A stretch of 64,000 nt of DNA from Paenibacillus nuruki (GCF_001721045.1 NZ_MDER01000075.1:83515-147514); one strand, 5' to 3'; positions 43,826-53,180 are shown, counted from the first letter of the stretch. A program made the numbers and translations. The notes: a model not told the origin generated them from the letters alone.

Positions 43826-43867
43826 AAACAGCCCTCTACATGATCCAGTAGAAGGTTGTTTTTTTGT
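43826..43867 (+). terminator. Terminator of deoR
   Basis: AAACAGCCCTCTAC pairs with GTAGAAGGTTGTTTTTTT (G-T pairs allowed). Confidence 0.85.
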
Positions 43868-43889
43868 ATATCTAATTCATAAGCTTGTA

Positions 43890-43937
43890 TTGACAATAGT
43901 TTTGTTTTGAAATAAAATTAGTTCGAATTCGAACTAA
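43890..43937 (+). promoter_or_regulatory. MarR-type promoter with a perfect 20-bp operator
   Basis: TTGACA (43890-43895), 17-bp spacer, TAAAAT (43913-43918), then the perfect palindrome TTAGTTCGAATTCGAACTAA (43918-43937), which begins on the last -10 base and covers the expected transcription start. A MarR dimer bound there would block the promoter of its own gene and of the linked exporter. Confidence 0.8.
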
Positions 43938-43954
43938 AGAAAGAGGGGAATGTA

Positions 43955-44413
43955 TTGAGTCAGAGTGATATAGATAGATACAAGCAACAGGCAAAAGATG
44001 CTTTATCTAGTCCGACTCCTTTAATCAAAAAAACATATTTAACGATCAAGCGTCAGATCGAGCAGTCGTTACGATCTTTAAATATAACTTCTCAGCAAAG
44101 TCAGGCATTGCACGAAATAGCGATTCAACCCGGGATTACCAATCATGAGTTAGAACATCAACTGCTTATTGAGAAATCAAGCGTGACTAGCTTAATGAAT
44201 GGTATAGAAAAAAGAGGTTGGATTATACGTAATGCTCATCCTGATGATGCTCGTATGAAGCAAAATACATTAACTACAGCAGGCGAGCAAAAGTATATTC
44301 AAGCTCAGCAAGCTGTTAATGAAGTCAAAAGCCGTTCGACACACACATTTACAGCTGAAGAATTAGAACATCTCAAACAGCTGTTAAACAAATTAATTCA
44401 TGTTTATCAATAA
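43955..44413 (+). CDS. MarR-family repressor of the linked MFS exporter
   Basis: Winged-helix regulator, 152 aa. Dimer helices flank the DNA-binding segment (TNHELEHQLLIEKSSVTSLMNGIEKRGWIIRNAHPDDARMKQNTLT). TTG start with GAGGGG about 8 bp upstream. It is followed 37 bp later by a drug-exporter gene, the standard repressor-pump pairing (as yusO-yusP in B. subtilis), and has a perfect palindrome over its own promoter. No Cys suggestive of thiol sensing is seen, so the inducer is likelier a small molecule than an oxidant. Confidence 0.88.
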   Translation: MSQSDIDRYKQQAKDALSSPTPLIKKTYLTIKRQIEQSLRSLNITSQQSQALHEIAIQPGITNHELEHQLLIEKSSVTSLMNGIEKRGWIIRNAHPDDARMKQNTLTTAGEQKYIQAQQAVNEVKSRSTHTFTAEELEHLKQLLNKLIHVYQ

Positions 44414-44450
44414 AATAGCAACGGTATACGTAGAGAGGATGACAGCATAA

Positions 44451-45839
44451 GTGGCAACAGAAACAGAAAGAGTCTATCCCAATGGTGAGAAATTAATGCG
44501 TGTACTTGCATTTACATTAGTATTCTCGGTAATGAATGCTTCGATGTTCAATGTAGTAATGCCTACGATTAGTAAAGAGTTCAATATTGGAGCCGCCGAT
44601 GTGACATGGTTATTAACCGGTTATATGATTGTTTATGCAGTAGGTTCTGTCGTATACGGCAAGCTTGCCGATAAATACCGACTCAAAGATTTATTGACGT
44701 TCGGTCTGATCTTTTTTGCTTTAGGTTCTGTCGTTGGCTTAGCAGCGACTGAATTTTGGATGATGGTTGTAGGGCGTGTTCTACAAGCCGCCGGAGCTGC
44801 GGTTATCCCAGCAACCGCTATGATTGTGCCTGTTCGTTATTTTTCACCTGAAAAAAGGGGACGTGCTCTCGGTACAACAGCGATTGGATTATCATTAGGA
44901 ACCGCTATTGCACCCATCGTTGCAGGTCTGATTACGAGCTTTGGAAGCTGGAGATTTTTATTTTTACTATCGTTATTTCCTTTAATCGCTTTACCATTTT
45001 TCCGTAAATATCTAGATGATTATCGGGGAGAAGCGCAGAAGATCGACTGGATCGGTGGCATCTTGCTAGGTGGAACTGTAGCGATGTTACTATTAGCGAT
45101 CTCACAAGGGCAGTGGATGTACGCTATAATTGGCGCCATCTTATTGATTTTATTTATTGTTCGGATACGTACAGCGGCAGAGCCTTTTATTCAGCCCAAA
45201 TTATTCAGCAATAAACAGTATTCTTTTGGATTGTTGATTGCATTTTTGGCAACAGGACTTAGCTTTGGACTACCTTATGTCACTCCACAATTTTTAAGTG
45301 GATTGAATGGACTATCTCCAGCACTGATTGGACTAATTATGTTCCCGGCTGCGATTTGTTCTGCTTTTCTAGGTCGTCAGGGCGGTAAGTTAGCTGATCG
45401 CAAAGGCAACCCATTATTAGTCTATATTGCAACGACATTAATCTTTATTTGTTTTATCACGTTATCGACTTTGGTTGGGGTGTCCCCTTATGTGGTGATG
45501 TTTATTCTTATTTTTGGTAATGTGGGTCAGACGTTTATGCAGATTGCGATGTCTAACACGATTTCACGTACATTGACCAAAGATCAAGTAGGGGTAGGCA
45601 TGGGGTTATTCTCTTTGCTTAACTTTATAGCTGGAGCGATGGCAACCAGTATTATTGGTAAAATGATCGAAGCGAATCATGGTTCAGTTCATTTCAATCC
45701 AGTAGCAGTGTATGCAGATGGATATGTATTTAGCAATATCTTTTCGGTACAAGCCTTGTTAGCGATTGTGATTATCGTACTTTATTATGCTCAATCGAAA
45801 ATGACAGGCAAATCCTCTTCACTACCACGCAAAGCATAA
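44451..45839 (+). CDS. MFS multidrug exporter, DHA2/Tet(L)-like
   Basis: Proton-driven drug efflux pump of the major facilitator superfamily, 462 aa, length and hydrophobicity fitting the 14-helix DHA2 group. Motif A is seen as GKLADKYRLKDLL between helices 2 and 3, and motif C as GLSLGTAIAPIVAGLI in helix 5. GTG start, with GAGAGG upstream but far (about 14 bp). Co-transcribed with the MarR repressor; terminator at 45847. The substrate range cannot be read from the sequence. Confidence 0.88.
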   Translation: MATETERVYPNGEKLMRVLAFTLVFSVMNASMFNVVMPTISKEFNIGAADVTWLLTGYMIVYAVGSVVYGKLADKYRLKDLLTFGLIFFALGSVVGLAATEFWMMVVGRVLQAAGAAVIPATAMIVPVRYFSPEKRGRALGTTAIGLSLGTAIAPIVAGLITSFGSWRFLFLLSLFPLIALPFFRKYLDDYRGEAQKIDWIGGILLGGTVAMLLLAISQGQWMYAIIGAILLILFIVRIRTAAEPFIQPKLFSNKQYSFGLLIAFLATGLSFGLPYVTPQFLSGLNGLSPALIGLIMFPAAICSAFLGRQGGKLADRKGNPLLVYIATTLIFICFITLSTLVGVSPYVVMFILIFGNVGQTFMQIAMSNTISRTLTKDQVGVGMGLFSLLNFIAGAMATSIIGKMIEANHGSVHFNPVAVYADGYVFSNIFSVQALLAIVIIVLYYAQSKMTGKSSSLPRKA

Positions 45840-45846
45840 TGTAACG

Positions 45847-45884
45847 AGACTTCAGGAGATCAATGACCTGAAGTCTTTTTTTAT
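45847..45884 (+). terminator. Terminator of the MarR/MFS operon
   Basis: GACTTCAGG pairs with CCTGAAGTC followed by seven T. Confidence 0.93.
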
Positions 45885-46024
45885 TCCACTATGCAATCGG
45901 TTACTTATAAATAGCTTTTGAAAATGAAAGTTATTTTAGTACATGACATCTCAAGTAACATAGTGTTAAAATAGGAACAGCCTGCACAAAAAATAAAGCT
46001 GTGCTGTAAGCCTTTGATTTGTCG

Positions 46025-46075
46025 TGAACATAATTTCAAAAACTGTTTTACATATGTTCAACATGGTGTTATGAT
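46025..46075 (+). promoter_or_regulatory. deoC operon promoter with DeoR operator
   Basis: TTTACA (46047-46052), 17-bp spacer, TATGAT (46070-46075). The imperfect palindrome TGAACATAATTTCA (46025-46038) lies just upstream of the -35, and an extra half-site TGTTCAAC (46055-46062) lies inside the spacer. A palindrome upstream plus a repeated half-site between -35 and -10 is the arrangement described for DeoR at the B. subtilis dra operon. Confidence 0.75.
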
Positions 46076-46138
46076 GTGGATGTAAGAGCTGAACAGTTAT
46101 TTGTCAAACAAACCATTCACTCAAAGGAGATTAACAAT

Positions 46139-46804
46139 ATGAATTTAGCCAAATTGATCGACCATACGTTATTGAAAGCGGATGCTACACAAGCAGAAGT
46201 GACTAAATTGACAGAAGAAGCTAGAAAATATGAGTTCGCATCTGTATGCGTTAACCCAACATGGGTAGCTTATTGCGCAGAACAATTAAAAGGTAGCCCT
46301 GTCAAAGTATGTACGGTTATCGGATTCCCTTTAGGAGCAACAACTCCAGAAGTGAAAGCTTTTGAAGCAAGCAATGCGATTGCAAACGGTGCTACAGAAG
46401 TAGACATGGTTATCAACATCGGTGCTTTGAAAGATGGTAATAACGAGCTAGTGCAACGTGATATCCAAGCCGTAGTTGATGCTGCTAAAGGTAAAGCTTT
46501 AGTTAAAGTTATTATCGAAACTTGCCTACTTACAGACGAAGAAAAAGTTCGCGCTTCTGAATTGTCTGTCAAAGCTGGAGCAGATTTTGTTAAAACATCA
46601 ACTGGTTTCTCTACAGGTGGAGCAACACCAGCAGACGTAGCTTTGATGCGCAAAACGGTAGGACCTGATGTTGGTGTTAAAGCATCTGGTGGCGTACGTA
46701 ATCTTCAAGATTTAAACAACATGGTTGAAGCAGGTGCAACACGCATCGGTGCAAGCTCTGGCGTCAAAATCGTTGAAGGCGAAGAAGGAACTTCTTCTTA
46801 CTAG
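46139..46804 (+). CDS. deoC: Deoxyribose-phosphate aldolase
   Basis: Class I aldolase (dra/deoC) cleaving 2-deoxyribose-5-phosphate into glyceraldehyde-3-phosphate and acetaldehyde; 221 aa, TIM barrel. The opening [12 protein letters not shown], the [16 protein letters not shown] block and the Schiff-base Lys in [11 protein letters not shown] are present, with a second Lys in [17 protein letters not shown] at 46123-46129 sets the ATG; a longer in-frame reading from 46076 would begin at the promoter's -10. First gene of the deoxynucleoside operon. Confidence 0.95.
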   Translation: MNLAKLIDHTLLKADATQAEVTKLTEEARKYEFASVCVNPTWVAYCAEQLKGSPVKVCTVIGFPLGATTPEVKAFEASNAIANGATEVDMVINIGALKDGNNELVQRDIQAVVDAAKGKALVKVIIETCLLTDEEKVRASELSVKAGADFVKTSTGFSTGGATPADVALMRKTVGPDVGVKASGGVRNLQDLNNMVEAGATRIGASSGVKIVEGEEGTSSY

Positions 46805-46953
46805 CATTTGGCACTATAAATGCGACTTCTTTTAGTAAGATCAAAAGTGATTTTTGCAAAGCAAAATATCTTACCTAAGCATTTGGCATCATAAATGCGA
46901 CTTCTTTTAGTAAGATCAAAAGTGATTTTTGCAAAGCAAAATATCTTATCCGT
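46804..46953 (+). repeat. 75-bp tandem duplication with hairpins between deoC and cdd
   Basis: Two near-identical 75-bp units (46804-46878 and 46879-46953) differing mainly by a two-base change near the front and at the last few bases. Each unit holds a GCATTT/AAATGC hairpin and a larger one, GTAAGAT...ATCTTA(C), enclosing TTTTTGC AAA GCAAAAT. The duplication fills most of the gap before the cdd ribosome site, so it may affect mRNA stability or processing between the two genes. Confidence 0.95.
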
Positions 46954-46971
46954 TAGAGGAGAGACCTATCC

Positions 46972-47379
46972 ATGAAAGATCAATTGATTCAAGCAGCAAT
47001 AGAAGCACGTAAAAATGCATATGTACCTTATTCCAAGTTTCAAGTAGGCGCTGCACTGCTCGCAGACGGTAAAGTCTACGGGGGATGTAACGTGGAAAAT
47101 GCTTCTTATGGCCTTACCAATTGTGCAGAACGTACAGCTATTTTCAAAGCTGCATCTGAAGGTCAACGCAAGATCGAAGCGATTGCGATCGTTGCGGATA
47201 CTGAAGGTCCGGTCTCTCCTTGTGGTGCTTGTCGTCAAGTCATTGCTGAATTTAGTGATGAAAATACGAAAGTATACCTGACTAACCTTAAAGGTGATGT
47301 TACCGAGTGGACAATAGCTCAAATGTTACCAGGATTTTTCCAAGCGCATGACATGGATCATAGTCAGCCAGCAGAATAA
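46972..47379 (+). CDS. cdd: Cytidine deaminase
   Basis: Zinc enzyme converting cytidine and deoxycytidine to uridine and deoxyuridine; 135 aa, homotetrameric family. Signature blocks: PYSKFQVGAALL, NVENASYGLTNCAERTA with a zinc Cys and the catalytic Glu, and PCGACRQVIAEF with the other zinc Cys pair. GAGGAGAG precedes the ATG. The C-terminus has about ten extra polar residues (AHDMDHSQPAE). A terminator-like hairpin follows, before nupC. Confidence 0.95.
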   Translation: MKDQLIQAAIEARKNAYVPYSKFQVGAALLADGKVYGGCNVENASYGLTNCAERTAIFKAASEGQRKIEAIAIVADTEGPVSPCGACRQVIAEFSDENTKVYLTNLKGDVTEWTIAQMLPGFFQAHDMDHSQPAE

Positions 47380-47382
47380 TCC

Positions 47383-47420
47383 AAAAAAAGAATGTATCCG
47401 CAAGGATTTGTTCTTTTTTA
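47383..47420 (+). terminator. Internal terminator between cdd and nupC
   Basis: AAAAAAGAAT...ATCC GCAA GGAT...TTCTTTTTT. Its position inside the gene cluster suggests partial termination or a separate nupC promoter. Confidence 0.8.
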
Positions 47421-47427
47421 CGAATAA

Positions 47428-47448
47428 TGTAAGCGCTTAATGTATAAT
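47428..47448 (+). promoter_or_regulatory. cre-like site overlapping a -10 upstream of nupC
   Basis: TGTAAGCGCTTAAT (47428-47441) keeps the AAGCGCTT core of CcpA sites; the final CA is replaced. It directly precedes TATAAT (47443-47448). A good -35 is lacking. Suggests a catabolite-repressed nupC promoter. Confidence 0.5.
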
Positions 47449-47533
47449 TTCTGATTATTTCAATTTGTTTCAAAAGATTTTAAATACGTGGTTATGATTA
47501 TGAAGCAGAGTGCAGAATGGGAGCTAATTATTT

Positions 47534-48718
47534 ATGAGTTATATTATCGCAATTTTGGGTATTCTTTTGGTGTTTGGATTAGCTTATTTGGGAAGTAATA
47601 ATAGAAAAGGTATTCGTTATCGTCCATTATTTGTCATGGTTGTACTGCAAGCGATTTTAGCATTCGTGCTCCTTAATACAGTCGTTGGTACATGGGTAAT
47701 CGGAGGATTTGCAACTGTCTTTACACATTTATTAGCATATGCTGGTGAAGGTATTAGTTTTGTATTTGGTGGATTTGTCTTTGCAGAAGGTTCTACACCA
47801 TTTTTCTTAAGTGTTCTTATGCCTATCGTATTTATTTCAGCATTGATCGGTATTCTGCAATACTTCAAAATTCTACCGTTTATTATTAAGTACATTGGTC
47901 TTGTGCTCAGTAAAGTAAATGGTATGGGTAGACTAGAGTCGTATAATGCTGTAGCATCTGCGATCCTAGGTCAATCAGAAGTATTTATCTCTGTTAAAAA
48001 ACAAATCGGTGCGCTTCCTAAACACCGTCTGTATACGCTTTGTGCATCAGCCATGTCTACGGTATCGATGTCTATCGTAGGTGCATATATGACGATGTTG
48101 AAACCTGAATATGTTGTGACTGCATTAGTGCTTAACTTATTCGGTGGCTTTATTATCGCTTCCATTATCAATCCTTATGTTGTTACAAAAGAAGAAGATA
48201 TTCTAGAAGTACAAGAAGAAGAGAAACAGTCATTCTTCGAAATGCTGGGCGAATATATTTTAGACGGATTCAAAGTTGCTATTATTGTAGCAGCAATGTT
48301 GATTGGTTTCGTAGCATTGATCGGTATGATCAACGGTCTATTCGGATTAATCTTCGGTATTACGTTCCAACAAATCTTAGGTTATATCTTCTCACCATTT
48401 GCATTCATGATGGGTGTACCTTGGAGTGAAGCTGTAACAGCTGGTAGTATTATGGCAACGAAACTGGTATCCAATGAGTTTGTAGCGATGCTAGATCTAG
48501 TGAAACACACAGAACTTAGCTCACGTACACTAGGTATCGTATCTGTATTCTTAGTATCATTCGCTAACTTCTCTTCAATCGGTATTATTGCTGGTGCGGT
48601 TAAAGGTCTACACGAGAAACAAGGTAATGTTGTAGCTCGTTTTGGACTGAAACTATTATATGGTGCTACACTAGTAAGTGTGCTTTCTGCTACAATTACA
48701 GGTCTGTTCTTAAAATAA
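47534..48718 (+). CDS. nupC: Nucleoside transporter, NupC/CNT family
   Basis: Proton-coupled concentrative nucleoside importer, 394 aa, about ten helices. The family is shown by the [26 protein letters not shown] region and the [14 protein letters not shown] and [15 protein letters not shown] motifs that line the substrate site, plus [17 protein letters not shown] near the end. It feeds pyrimidine and deoxyribonucleosides to the enzymes encoded around it. The ribosome site is weak. Confidence 0.93.
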   Translation: MSYIIAILGILLVFGLAYLGSNNRKGIRYRPLFVMVVLQAILAFVLLNTVVGTWVIGGFATVFTHLLAYAGEGISFVFGGFVFAEGSTPFFLSVLMPIVFISALIGILQYFKILPFIIKYIGLVLSKVNGMGRLESYNAVASAILGQSEVFISVKKQIGALPKHRLYTLCASAMSTVSMSIVGAYMTMLKPEYVVTALVLNLFGGFIIASIINPYVVTKEEDILEVQEEEKQSFFEMLGEYILDGFKVAIIVAAMLIGFVALIGMINGLFGLIFGITFQQILGYIFSPFAFMMGVPWSEAVTAGSIMATKLVSNEFVAMLDLVKHTELSSRTLGIVSVFLVSFANFSSIGIIAGAVKGLHEKQGNVVARFGLKLLYGATLVSVLSATITGLFLK

Positions 48719-48835
48719 AAGATCACTTGAGTATATGACAACCTATGAATATGAATCGTGATCGCAGATTTAGAATTCATAAATGACCGCAGAATTCCTT
48801 ACCTACTTTTCAAAAAGCAGATATAGGTATAACAT

Positions 48836-48887
48836 AGAGCATTTGGTACACTATTGTTGCATAAGCATGATAGCAACCAAATGCTCT
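48836..48887 (+). other. Perfect 12-bp hairpin between nupC and deoB
   Basis: AGAGCATTTGGT (48836-48847) pairs with ACCAAATGCTCT (48876-48887); a GTTGC/GCAAC pair lies inside. No T-run follows, so it is likelier an mRNA stability or processing element. The segment GCATTTGGTACACTAT resembles GCATTTGGCACTAT of the 75-bp duplication before cdd. Confidence 0.75.
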
Positions 48888-48959
48888 ACTGCGCATTTTG
48901 GACAGAGTAGGGTATATGAGCACTGTAGACATTTTGAAAAGTTGAAAGGGGTAATACAA

Positions 48960-50141
48960 ATGAGCGAATTTAAACGTATTCATCTAGTAGTTATGGATTC
49001 AGTAGGTATTGGTGAAGCACCAGATGCAGCTGAATTTGGAGATGTTGATGTAGATACATTCGGACATATTGCACGCGAAAATGGTGGACTTAACATGCCA
49101 CATATGGCAAGTCTAGGATTATCGAATATCAGTGAGATTCAAGGCGTACCTGTAGCAGATCAACCACTTGCTTATTACACTAAAATGCAAGAAGCATCCC
49201 GTGGTAAAGATACAATGACAGGACACTGGGAGATCATGGGATTATATATTGATACACCGTTCCGTGTATTTCCAGATGGATTCCCGGATGAATTGATTGA
49301 GCGGATCGAAGAAAAAACAGGACGTAAAGTCATTGGTAACAAACCGGCAAGTGGAACAGAAATTATGGATGAGCTAGGCGAAGAGCATGTGAAAACAGGC
49401 GCACTTATCATCTACACTTCTGCAGATTCCGTATTGCAGATTGCGGCACATGAAGATGTCGTTCCTTTGAAAGAATTGTATGAAATCTGTGAATTCTGTC
49501 GTGAGATTACACTGGAAGATCCGTACATGTTAGGACGCATTATCGCTCGTCCATTTATCGGGGAAGTCGGTAATTTCCAACGTACATCCAACCGTCATGA
49601 TTATGCACTCAAACCGTTCAAACCGACGACAATGAACGCTTTGCAAGATGCAGGTCTAGACGTGATTGCTATCGGCAAAATTGCTGATATCTACGATGGC
49701 GAAGGTGTAACAGAATCGATTCGTACCAAGTCTAATATGGACGGTATGGATCAACTGGTCAACGTACTAGCGAAGCCTTTCCACGGTCTAAGCTTCTTGA
49801 ATCTGGTTGACTTTGATGCTCTATTCGGACACCGCCGCGATCCTAAAGGATATGCTGACGCACTGGAAGAATACGATGCTCGCTTACCAGAAGTATTTGC
49901 AGGTATGGAAGAAGACGATCTATTGATCATCACAGCAGATCATGGTAACGATCCAACCTACACAGGTACAGATCATACTCGTGAATATGTACCATTACTT
50001 GTCTATTCCAAACGTTTTGCAAATGGTGGTAAAGAATTGCCATTACGCACAACATTCTCAGACATCGCTGCCACTGTAGCCGAAAACTTCGGTGTAACAA
50101 GCCCAGAATACGGCACAAGCTTCCTGTCTGATCTTAAGTAA
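48960..50141 (+). CDS. deoB: Phosphopentomutase
   Basis: Mn-dependent mutase (drm/deoB) converting deoxyribose-1-phosphate or ribose-1-phosphate to the 5-phosphate; 393 aa, alkaline-phosphatase fold. Metal ligands sit in [14 protein letters not shown], in the late [10 protein letters not shown] segment and in [13 protein letters not shown]; the phosphoacceptor Thr is in [17 protein letters not shown] lies about 9 bp before the ATG; in-frame sequence upstream to 48783 runs through the hairpin and is not coding. Confidence 0.95.
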   Translation: MSEFKRIHLVVMDSVGIGEAPDAAEFGDVDVDTFGHIARENGGLNMPHMASLGLSNISEIQGVPVADQPLAYYTKMQEASRGKDTMTGHWEIMGLYIDTPFRVFPDGFPDELIERIEEKTGRKVIGNKPASGTEIMDELGEEHVKTGALIIYTSADSVLQIAAHEDVVPLKELYEICEFCREITLEDPYMLGRIIARPFIGEVGNFQRTSNRHDYALKPFKPTTMNALQDAGLDVIAIGKIADIYDGEGVTESIRTKSNMDGMDQLVNVLAKPFHGLSFLNLVDFDALFGHRRDPKGYADALEEYDARLPEVFAGMEEDDLLIITADHGNDPTYTGTDHTREYVPLLVYSKRFANGGKELPLRTTFSDIAATVAENFGVTSPEYGTSFLSDLK

Positions 50142-50271
50142 TATTCAAAACACGGATCAGAGTTGTAAATAAGCTCAATGTTAAATATTCTAATTTGTTG
50201 TTTCCCCGGTCAAGCGAGTCCCCAGCGCCGACCACCCATCTTTATGTTTTTGTGATATTGTTGCATCCGCA

Positions 50272-50398
50272 CAGAGCGAAGGCTAACGGATTGGAGTGTA
50301 GCCTCTCCTCGTAAGGATAGATATCAACTGCATCAGCAGTCTTTCAAGATATCTATCCTTACCAGAGAGCGGAACCCAATCCGTTAGCCGTAGCGGTA
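50272..50398 (+). repeat. Structured intergenic element, copy 3 of 3
   Basis: Same architecture as copies 1 and 2 with largely different bases. P1 is 50281-50294 with 50376-50389 (perfect 14 bp, GGCTAACGGATTGG). P2 is CTCTC 50303-50307 with GAGAG 50365-50369. P3 is 50311-50325 with 50348-50362 (perfect 15 bp, GATATC core). P4 is ACTGC/GCAGT at 50327-50340. Conserved single-stranded parts include TCAA before the P3 right arm, TTACCAG after it, GGAACC before the P1 right arm, and AGCGAAGG / CGTAGCGG at the outer ends. It sits in the 305-bp gap between deoB and deoD, the longest in this operon. Confidence 0.85.
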
Positions 50399-50446
50399 CA
50401 ACCAAGCAAATCAAACCTAAACACATACTTTGGAGGTTTTTATAAA

Positions 50447-51160
50447 ATGAGCGTTCATATTGAAGCAAAAGCTGGCGAAATCGCTGAAACGATTCTTTTA
50501 CCAGGCGATCCATTACGTGCTAAATACATTGCAGATACGTATCTTGAAGATGTAGTCTGCTACAACCAAGTACGCGGTATGCTTGGATTTACAGGAACAT
50601 ACAAAGGTAACCGTATCTCTGTACAAGGTACAGGTATGGGATTGCCTTCGATCAGCATTTACGTGAATGAATTGATCAGCGAATACGGCGTCAAAAACTT
50701 GATCCGTGTGGGTACATGTGGTGGTATGCAAGAAAATGTACGTGTTCGTGACGTGATTTTGGCACAAGCATGTTGTACAGATTCCAGTATGAACCGTCAT
50801 ATTTTCGGCGGATACGATTTCTCACCTGTAGCAAGTTTCCCTTTACTCAAAGCTGCTTATGATCGTGGCGTAGAAAAAGGTCTGAATTTGCATGTCGGTA
50901 ACGTATTCAGTTCAGATTCATTCTACCGTGACGACAAAACCGTTACAGGATTATTAATGCAATACGGCGTACTAGGCGTTGAAATGGAAACAAGTGCATT
51001 GTACACATTAGCAGCGAAGTTTGGCGTAAACGCATTAACCATTTTAACAGTAAGTGATCACTTGCTAACAGGTGAAGAAACAACATCTGAAGAAAGACAA
51101 TCTACATTTAACGAAATGATGGAAGTTGCTTTAGATGCAGCAATCTCTTTCCAAAAATAA
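50447..51160 (+). CDS. deoD: Purine-nucleoside phosphorylase, DeoD type
   Basis: Hexameric trimeric-type phosphorylase splitting purine (deoxy)nucleosides into base and (deoxy)ribose-1-phosphate; 237 aa. It has [26 protein letters not shown] at the N-terminus, the phosphate-binding RVGTCGGMQ segment, the ribose-site [21 protein letters not shown], and the catalytic Asp in [15 protein letters not shown] precedes the ATG. Its product is the substrate of phosphopentomutase, encoded upstream. Confidence 0.96.
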   Translation: MSVHIEAKAGEIAETILLPGDPLRAKYIADTYLEDVVCYNQVRGMLGFTGTYKGNRISVQGTGMGLPSISIYVNELISEYGVKNLIRVGTCGGMQENVRVRDVILAQACCTDSSMNRHIFGGYDFSPVASFPLLKAAYDRGVEKGLNLHVGNVFSSDSFYRDDKTVTGLLMQYGVLGVEMETSALYTLAAKFGVNALTILTVSDHLLTGEETTSEERQSTFNEMMEVALDAAISFQK

Positions 51161-51184
51161 AACGTACAAGGAGCTAGAATAATT

Positions 51185-52486
51185 ATGAGAATGGTAGACC
51201 TTATTGAAAAAAAACGTGATGGTAAAGAACTAACAACCGAGGAAATCAACTTTATTATTAATGGCTACACACACGACGAAATTCCTGACTATCAAATGAG
51301 CGCATTCGCAATGGCGGTCTTCTTCAAAGACATGACAGAGCGCGAACGTGCAGACCTAACGATGGCTATGGTGAACTCTGGAGATACAATCGACCTATCC
51401 GCTATCGAAGGAGTTAAAGTCGACAAGCACTCCACAGGCGGTGTAGGCGATACCACAACATTGGTATTGGCTCCTCTTGTAGCAGCATTGGATATTCCAG
51501 TAGCTAAAATGTCCGGTCGTGGTCTGGGTCACACAGGTGGTACAGTCGATAAATTAGAAGCAGTAGAAGGTTTCCACGTAGAAATCACAAACGAAGAATT
51601 TATCAAATTAGTGAATGAAAACAAAATCGCTGTTATCGGACAAAGCGGTAACTTAACACCTGCTGACAAAAAGTTATACGGCTTGCGTGATGTAACAGCA
51701 ACAGTAAACTCGATTCCATTGATCGCAAGTTCAATCATGAGTAAAAAAATCGCTGCTGGATCAGACGCTATCGTATTGGATGTTAAAACAGGTGCTGGCG
51801 CATTTATGAAAACAGCAGAAGATGCTAAAGAATTGGCTCATGCAATGGTAAGTATCGGTAACAATGTAGGACGCAAAACGATGGCTGTTATCTCAGATAT
51901 GAGTCAACCGCTAGGTCTAGCAATCGGTAACTCTCTTGAAGTAAAAGAAGCAATCGATACACTAAAAGGTGAAGGTCCTGCTGATTTGGAAGAATTGTGC
52001 TTAGCACTTGGAAGCCAAATGGTATATCTTGCAGGTAAAGCAAGTTCACTAGAAGAAGCAAGAGAAAAATTGAAAGAAGTTATTGCTAACGGTAAAGCGT
52101 TGGAGAAATTCAAATTATTCCTTGCAAGCCAAGGTGGAGATGCTTCGGTTGTTGATCAACCAGAACGTTTGCCACAAGCGAAATTCTTGATCGAAGTTCC
52201 TGCGAAAGAAGATGGATTTGTAGCTGAATTGGTAGCGGATGAAATCGGTACAGCAGCAATGTTGTTAGGTGCTGGTCGTGCAACGAAAGAATCCGAAATC
52301 GATCTTGCTGTAGGCTTGATGTTGAACAAAAAAGTAGGCGACGCTGTTAAAGTGGGCGACTCTTTAGTAACAATTCATGCTAACCGTGAAAATGTAGACG
52401 ATGTATTGAAAAAACTATACGAGAGTATTCGTATCGCAGATCATGCTGACGCTCCAACATTAGTATACGGAACAGTAACGGAGTAA
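51185..52486 (+). CDS. pdp: Pyrimidine-nucleoside phosphorylase
   Basis: Homodimeric phosphorylase acting on uridine, thymidine and deoxyuridine; 433 aa. Signature [23 protein letters not shown] with the phosphate loop, [18 protein letters not shown], and the C-terminal domain with [27 protein letters not shown] precedes the ATG 24 bp after the deoD stop. Last gene of the operon, closed by a terminator. With cdd and deoB it completes the route from pyrimidine deoxynucleosides to deoxyribose-5-phosphate. Confidence 0.96.
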   Translation: MRMVDLIEKKRDGKELTTEEINFIINGYTHDEIPDYQMSAFAMAVFFKDMTERERADLTMAMVNSGDTIDLSAIEGVKVDKHSTGGVGDTTTLVLAPLVAALDIPVAKMSGRGLGHTGGTVDKLEAVEGFHVEITNEEFIKLVNENKIAVIGQSGNLTPADKKLYGLRDVTATVNSIPLIASSIMSKKIAAGSDAIVLDVKTGAGAFMKTAEDAKELAHAMVSIGNNVGRKTMAVISDMSQPLGLAIGNSLEVKEAIDTLKGEGPADLEELCLALGSQMVYLAGKASSLEEAREKLKEVIANGKALEKFKLFLASQGGDASVVDQPERLPQAKFLIEVPAKEDGFVAELVADEIGTAAMLLGAGRATKESEIDLAVGLMLNKKVGDAVKVGDSLVTIHANRENVDDVLKKLYESIRIADHADAPTLVYGTVTE

Positions 52487-52517
52487 TAGAGATCCTTTTC
52501 CAATAGATTAAAATAGA

Positions 52518-52567
52518 CAAACCCTCGACGATTGAACATTACGTTCACTCTGGTCGGGGGTTTTTCT
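52518..52567 (+). terminator. Terminator of the deoxynucleoside operon
   Basis: AAACCCTCGAC pairs with GTCGGGGGTTTTT; a TGAAC/GTTCA pair extends the stem inside. Confidence 0.92.
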
Positions 52568-52594
52568 GTTTTAAGGATATAGAGTTAATAGAAA

Positions 52595-52614
52595 ATTCGA
52601 TTATAATGTCGAAT
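52595..52614. promoter_or_regulatory. Facing Spo0A-like boxes upstream of the spo0E-like gene
   Basis: ATTCGA-TTATAATG-TCGAAT: two inverted cores, one of them the full TGTCGAA, 148 bp before the small gene at 52762. If functional, Spo0A would control the expression of its own phosphatase. Confidence 0.45.
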
Positions 52615-52761
52615 AAATTAGACTTGGGAACTATTCAAAAAATGGCTAAAATGGATCGATATATAGTATAGACTATCTATCCAAATTGAATATTCTGTAT
52701 GCAATAAATATAAATCGTAATACATTTACTAGACATAAGAAGAAAGGAGTAGAGAGGTACA

Positions 52762-52944
52762 TTGAATTTACACCAATGCCTACAGAAAATCGAGCAACAA
52801 CGTCAAGAAATGCACCAATTGGCTGAAATGTACGGATTCTCAGATAACCGTGTTTTAGATAAATCCCAACAATTGGATGAGACCCTCAATGAATATAATC
52901 AATATGCTACCCTCTATAAACGAACACATATGAATATGTTATAA
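52762..52944 (+). CDS. Spo0E-like aspartyl-phosphate phosphatase
   Basis: Small helical-hairpin protein of 60 aa with the Spo0E-family signature VLDKSQQLDETLNEY (SQxLD core). Proteins of this family dephosphorylate Spo0A~P, or other response regulators, and so delay sporulation. TTG start; GAGAGG and AAAGGAG lie upstream. It ends 2 bp from the stop of a convergent small membrane-protein gene. Confidence 0.8.
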   Translation: MNLHQCLQKIEQQRQEMHQLAEMYGFSDNRVLDKSQQLDETLNEYNQYATLYKRTHMNML

Positions 52945-52946
52945 CA

Positions 52947-53180
52947 CTACATCAATAGTCCAATTGCTAAGATAGCTATACCACCTACAACAATAGCTCC
53001 AAAAGCAATATAGCCAAACCAACGTATTGGAGCAGGCATATCCGAGATATTTTCGATATTTCCAGTACGTGGCACGCCTAAAATCGTATGATTATGCTCG
53101 GTTACACTATTAAAAGAAGAATCTCTAGGTACTTCGATCATAGGCTGTTCTTCTGTAGACGAATGATGAGGTTGTGTCAT
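52947..53180 (-). CDS. Hypothetical protein with one C-terminal membrane helix
   Basis: A 77-aa protein. The polar N-terminal 50 residues (His/Ser/Glu-rich, EVPRDSSFNSVTEHNHTILGVPRTG) are followed by a single hydrophobic helix to the very end. The start at 53180 (MTQPHHSS) is set by GGAGG 8 bp away; earlier in-frame codons include that site. It may share a transcript with the 36-aa membrane-protein gene upstream. No family recognised. Confidence 0.65.
   Translation of the reverse strand: MTQPHHSSTEEQPMIEVPRDSSFNSVTEHNHTILGVPRTGNIENISDMPAPIRWFGYIAFGAIVVGGIAILAIGLLM

Noticed and set aside
46270..46653. 127-codon minus-strand ORF antisense to deoC
   Set aside because: No ribosome site and complete overlap with an unmistakable aldolase gene.
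46804..46953. 75-bp repeats considered as CRISPR or attachment-site duplication
   Set aside because: Only two directly abutting copies without spacers, and no integrase nearby.
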